From NCBI GenBank assembly GCA_001766655.1, contig MJCC01000002.1, positions 219,050 through 283,049 of the forward strand: 64,000 nucleotides of DNA. The letters are read 5' to 3'. Origin of the DNA: Phytomonas francai. Taxonomy: Eukaryota > Euglenozoa > Kinetoplastea > Trypanosomatida > Trypanosomatidae. Shown here piece after piece: positions 61,601 through 64,000 of the stretch. Position numbers and translations under genes: made by a program. Positions within the stretch are counted from its first letter, which is position 1, and each line of letters begins with the position of its first letter. The notes under the pieces were generated by a model. The model did no database searches. It was given only the letters and a program-made list of their open reading frames with translations, and had not been told where the DNA came from.

Positions 61601-63845
61601 TGAACCGCATGCGTCAACCTTGCTGAGCCCTGGGCTTGTATGCGGTCTAGAGGGGCCCGCGAAGCATTCCGCACGACTAGAAGCGAGTGTGCAGCGAGAG
61701 TGCACGGGAACGACCACTGAATTAACCCCAAGCCAGCCTCACTGTACTCAGCTTGCGCTGGTAAGCCCCCAAAGCCGAGGAGTGGAGGAGATGTCGAGTC
61801 AGGAGGGGTACTCGCCCCCTCTCTCTGCGACCAACAAGGATGGATCGTCGATTCGGTCGGTGGCCTTTGCGATGCGCATATTGTTGCGGTCAAACTCCCC
61901 CAGCCTGCCGTCCGATGCTACCTCTGCACCTTGTGGCCTCCCATTGATTCAGCGGCAAGGAACTCAGAAACAAGAGCGTTCCCAGGACAACAACATCGCG
62001 CAGCTGCCGATTTTCATGTTGAGGCAGCCCTCCAGGAGCTACCCGGCTCACACTCCAAAGGAGGAGCATCTGAACCAACCTTCAGAGAATAGTGATAGCT
62101 CTGTAAGTTCTGAATTAATTCAATCCACTTTTCACAGAGCTGTAAGCAAGGTCCATATTGGGATAAATAAGCTTGTGGGTGTAGCCGAGCGGAATCTCCT
62201 CGTGCGACCGATGCATCACATTGATCATTTGCAAAAAATTGTGCAGGATGTGTTCTACAAACCCTTTGGGAGCCCCAACTACTTGCCTTTCTTCAATCTT
62301 GAGACCGCAATCGATTGCTTCAACTTGTCCTGGGAGGTATACAATGTCGAGGAGAACAGCATCGTTGAATACGCAGAGACGGGTATTTTTTCAACCCTGA
62401 ACAAGATGCTTTACAGGGTTGTAAAAATTTTTGATACTTGTTCCTGCAGAGGTTCTACGACTAAGGACGTTTCCAAGGAAGACAATAAACTTTCAGGATC
62501 TCTGGATGCGACCAAAGTTCAGTATTGCGATGCCGGTGCTATGAATCGTACATACAATGATCGAGCTGCATCAGTTGTTCTCGGAGAGAAGCCCATTGAG
62601 ACAGGCGAAGCTTGCCATGTGGGTGCGGAGACGCCAACAGTGTCTAATCAGATGCACTTCAAAACTGAAAATGCGGGTCAATTGACTCCTAATCCCCGTG
62701 CAGAGCCCCCATCGGATGCGAAAATCGACAATGAAAGAAGCGCCCATCTGGAGTATCCTCATGAAGGCAATTCTTCTTCGATGAATCATAAAATCGATAA
62801 TGGGAATAAGCAGACTCGAAATAAGGCAACAGAGGAGCAAACAAATGCCCCCAGCGATTCCAGCCATTGCGCTCATCATGTCCAAGTAACAACTCACAAA
62901 CAGTCCGTTTCACCGCTTGTCTCCGATAAGCCTCAGCTACCCACTCGGGTAATTCCTATGAATGTCGAGAAGTACGGCTACAAACCCATTCTTGTGACGC
63001 AGATCAAAGAGGTGCAAGTGCTTATGGCGCAGATCGACACGGATGTTCCGGAGCATTTATACAAAGCCCCACGCATCGTGATTGCCTTACGTGGGACTGC
63101 GAACTGGAGCAACGCGCGAGATGACATGAATGTTGACCGTGTCGTGTGGGATGAGATGGTAGAGGAAAGTACAGCGGCGAAAGATAGTCGAAATGACGAT
63201 TCCATGATGACGAATCTCAAAAATCGCGTCTGCATGACCTGCGCCTCGTTCGGGTGGCTGTTGAAGCCTTCTTGCCATGGTGGATTTCTCACCATATGGA
63301 AGGCTATGAGACCAGTGGTAATCGGAAAGCTTCTTGAGGTTCTTCAGAGTGACCCCAACACAGTCTATCGTGTCTTCACAACGGGGCATAGTCTTGGTGG
63401 GGCGCTGGCGTCGTTCTGCGCATACTCAGTAACACGTGAGCTCCATCGAATAGAATATCCCATCCCGGAGGTCACAGTGTACAGCTACGGTACCCCCCGT
63501 ATCGGGAACGCAATATTTTGCCGACTTTACAATGATATGGTACCTAGAACATTTCATGTGACAAATGAGAGCGACATCGTGTCAAGGATGGGAATTCTTT
63601 GCGAATCCCATGTTGGGATCGAAGTAAAAATCGATCGCAATGGCAACTACATTGTCAAACCGACAGATATTGAAAAAATTTTCCCACCAACGAAAGGTTC
63701 CGGACTTTCTGTTATGAATCACTTGATGACCGCTTACGGTGATTCACTCAATACCATTGCAAAACGCTCACAGTGCCTCGCACGATGTTGGGAACCGTAT
63801 ATCACCATTACTTCCGAGACTCCACGCGAAGAATACAAAAGATAA
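58671..63845 (+). CDS. Multi-pass membrane protein with class-3 lipase domain (copy B), 1724 aa
   Basis: A paralogue of the gene at 50332-54750 with the same architecture. It has a longer polar N terminus (about 1-208), TM1 (210-228), a shorter luminal domain (about 230-390), and seven hydrophobic segments near 391, 428, 464, 540, 583, 620 and 662. Shared stretches include YEQSWVIGLQIFLIFYLNPL, KPYLESRPQQLA and FFNLETAIDCFNLSWEVYNVE (about 1207). A very long Ser/Pro/Thr-rich linker (about 740-1190) and a second insert (about 1240-1400) look disordered. The lipase core has GHSLGG (1572-1577, Ser1574), a candidate Asp1635 in NESDIV and a candidate His1684 in MNH, so the triad appears intact. 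The likely activity is glycerolipid hydrolysis at a secretory-pathway membrane. Divergence from copy A is large outside the TM core and lipase motifs, so the duplication is old. Confidence 0.85.
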   Translation: MSIVPDAMSVTRSQELLTNPNISTRPQENVKHSQAKKKKKSEKPVHRTIPRAPHRQLFLTDTSRLLPFHVSKRGRDFAKQLLHQEYDSNTQHLSYGQQDKSFVPSSENRIPPDSLPRQDTSAIQHSRLSRSHEVRNSVASDAFFPRDLQQGEQTHDQRVQDDIHQMQHRSKDSSHAKSLHSRHIHTERFFYISEPVELQIETISGPCVRFMLFLWYFTFLLCILIDFFPQLRWDMVNICDSKSVSLKGLGKWSSPCFQTQPSSSKPGHFNVTWIPNLQEDRITPYYALRHIVLSIPRSSTQPGEEVRYSEPVGVITGDVQDPVFIGPVEMTLRCSQKNSHCEVLKLPGGVTFPFRGLFFPELSPDLTDAITKGSGRGGPPVSVGIIFERKNYTLVSTIFRYTLIAFSLLHMLRFTVYRKFTSHLYEQSWVIGLQIFLIFYLNPLFAANLSSYPSSGVLKFFEASLPTCFVAMNLAFMYSVMTASMLWRQHNDKHKEAHVKDMIVDGDEESIDLDGAIRTRSWLTNLYKFVFCSKNLYDPPFWTKAVAILYVFSMLLYQIIRSISSQDYDFAAITFTTRLRDVNWGIFSLVLGCLICFGLLIYLNDYLGKKPYLESRPQQLACCMFLMIFLFIILFYIVYFVTFYVYISRYYPVTNPQFMFTHPTSLALNTLFVNIMTFVYTTQQRDENVPIHPKDERWMFMLWPHTWHIWLARHGGSQYIFFTERQETNFYTLQLDFRRRQLMVRLKRKRDSSKEGKQRAHEAVQANLDASLPSGEGLQTVQPNQTKGCISHTSRSGVIGPSHRPTDPCPYAEEAKQNENALSIPSASKMAIPGKSQSYDSHKEHLTDAETVTVPIRVRTSFSPSESNSPSLTKKATKNNQGNLPYGFSASPKPPYKYHSRMNSKVGFIEENLNQRSGTCKGDIENAISYMDRFSSSYLPELPENDALCVFSGSRRHMARDDKAPFLTTNTEPARVVEPHASTLLSPGLVCGLEGPAKHSARLEASVQRECTGTTTELTPSQPHCTQLALVSPQSRGVEEMSSQEGYSPPLSATNKDGSSIRSVAFAMRILLRSNSPSLPSDATSAPCGLPLIQRQGTQKQERSQDNNIAQLPIFMLRQPSRSYPAHTPKEEHLNQPSENSDSSVSSELIQSTFHRAVSKVHIGINKLVGVAERNLLVRPMHHIDHLQKIVQDVFYKPFGSPNYLPFFNLETAIDCFNLSWEVYNVEENSIVEYAETGIFSTLNKMLYRVVKIFDTCSCRGSTTKDVSKEDNKLSGSLDATKVQYCDAGAMNRTYNDRAASVVLGEKPIETGEACHVGAETPTVSNQMHFKTENAGQLTPNPRAEPPSDAKIDNERSAHLEYPHEGNSSSMNHKIDNGNKQTRNKATEEQTNAPSDSSHCAHHVQVTTHKQSVSPLVSDKPQLPTRVIPMNVEKYGYKPILVTQIKEVQVLMAQIDTDVPEHLYKAPRIVIALRGTANWSNARDDMNVDRVVWDEMVEESTAAKDSRNDDSMMTNLKNRVCMTCASFGWLLKPSCHGGFLTIWKAMRPVVIGKLLEVLQSDPNTVYRVFTTGHSLGGALASFCAYSVTRELHRIEYPIPEVTVYSYGTPRIGNAIFCRLYNDMVPRTFHVTNESDIVSRMGILCESHVGIEVKIDRNGNYIVKPTDIEKIFPPTKGSGLSVMNHLMTAYGDSLNTIAKRSQCLARCWEPYITITSETPREEYKR

Positions 63846-63898
63846 AAGAACTGAATTCTACAATATTTTGTATATAATTTCCTCTTTTAAGATATCTA

Positions 63899-63922
63899 TA
63901 TCTATCTATCTATCTATCTATC

Positions 63923-63973
<51 letters not shown>
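63899..63973. repeat. Compound (TCTA)n(TA)n(GA)n microsatellite
   Basis: About six TCTA units pass into about twelve TA units and then about fifteen GA units, in the 3' flank of the second lipase gene near the window end. Confidence 0.95.
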
Positions 63974-63976
<3 letters not shown>

Positions 63977-64000
63977 GTGGAGAGAATATGAAGGCTTAAT

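Overview
The window looks like nuclear DNA of a trypanosomatid (Kinetoplastea). Eighteen long intronless protein genes all lie on the + strand, as in a polycistronic directional gene cluster. They are separated by AT-rich spacers carrying polypyrimidine tracts followed by AG, as expected for spliced-leader trans-splicing. A tryparedoxin with a WCPPC motif is a kinetoplastid marker. The genus cannot be fixed by eye. From memory, the order KU70 - RPL4 (L1a) - tryparedoxin - HSP70-like - HSP100 resembles part of Leishmania chromosome 29; I have not checked this.

Layout. 0.9-5.9 kb: protein with two cyclic-nucleotide-binding-like domains. 6.6-9.3 kb: Ku70. 10.0-11.1 kb: ribosomal protein uL4. 11.7-12.8 kb: ankyrin-repeat protein. 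14.6-16.8 kb: unrecognised protein with a sequencing gap. 17.6-20.5 kb: PSP1-domain protein, broken by two single-N gaps inside repeats. 20.5-23.5 kb: 3 kb of AT-rich DNA without a convincing gene. 23.5-23.9 kb: tryparedoxin. 24.5-25.5 kb: small acidic protein with an EF-hand-like end. 26.8-32.7 kb: very large protein with what look like three catalytically dead thioredoxin-fold domains. 33.3-34.6 kb: EI24-like membrane protein. 35.2-37.3 kb and 37.6-39.2 kb: two unrecognised proteins. 39.6-40.9 kb: Yju2/Cwc16-type splicing factor. 41.2-46.8 kb: Sec16. 47.3-49.5 kb: HSP70-like ATPase fused to TPRs. 50.3-54.8 kb and 58.7-63.8 kb: two paralogous multi-pass membrane proteins with a C-terminal class-3 lipase domain. 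They flank 55.5-58.1 kb, the HSP100/ClpB disaggregase.

The genes do not form one pathway, which is normal for trypanosomatid gene clusters. There are small themes: protein folding (HSP70-TPR, HSP100), redox (tryparedoxin and its degenerate giant relative), membranes and secretion (Sec16, EI24, lipases), and nucleic-acid handling (Ku70, Yju2, PSP1). The best candidates for something under-described are the triple pseudo-thioredoxin protein and the GOST-like seven-TM/lipase fusions. Several ORFs also contain abrupt, extremely GC-rich segments; all four assembly gaps fall in such segments or in tandem repeats, and at least three of them disturb the reading frame or hide repeat units.

Starts were moved to the first in-frame ATG wherever the open frame began at a non-ATG codon.
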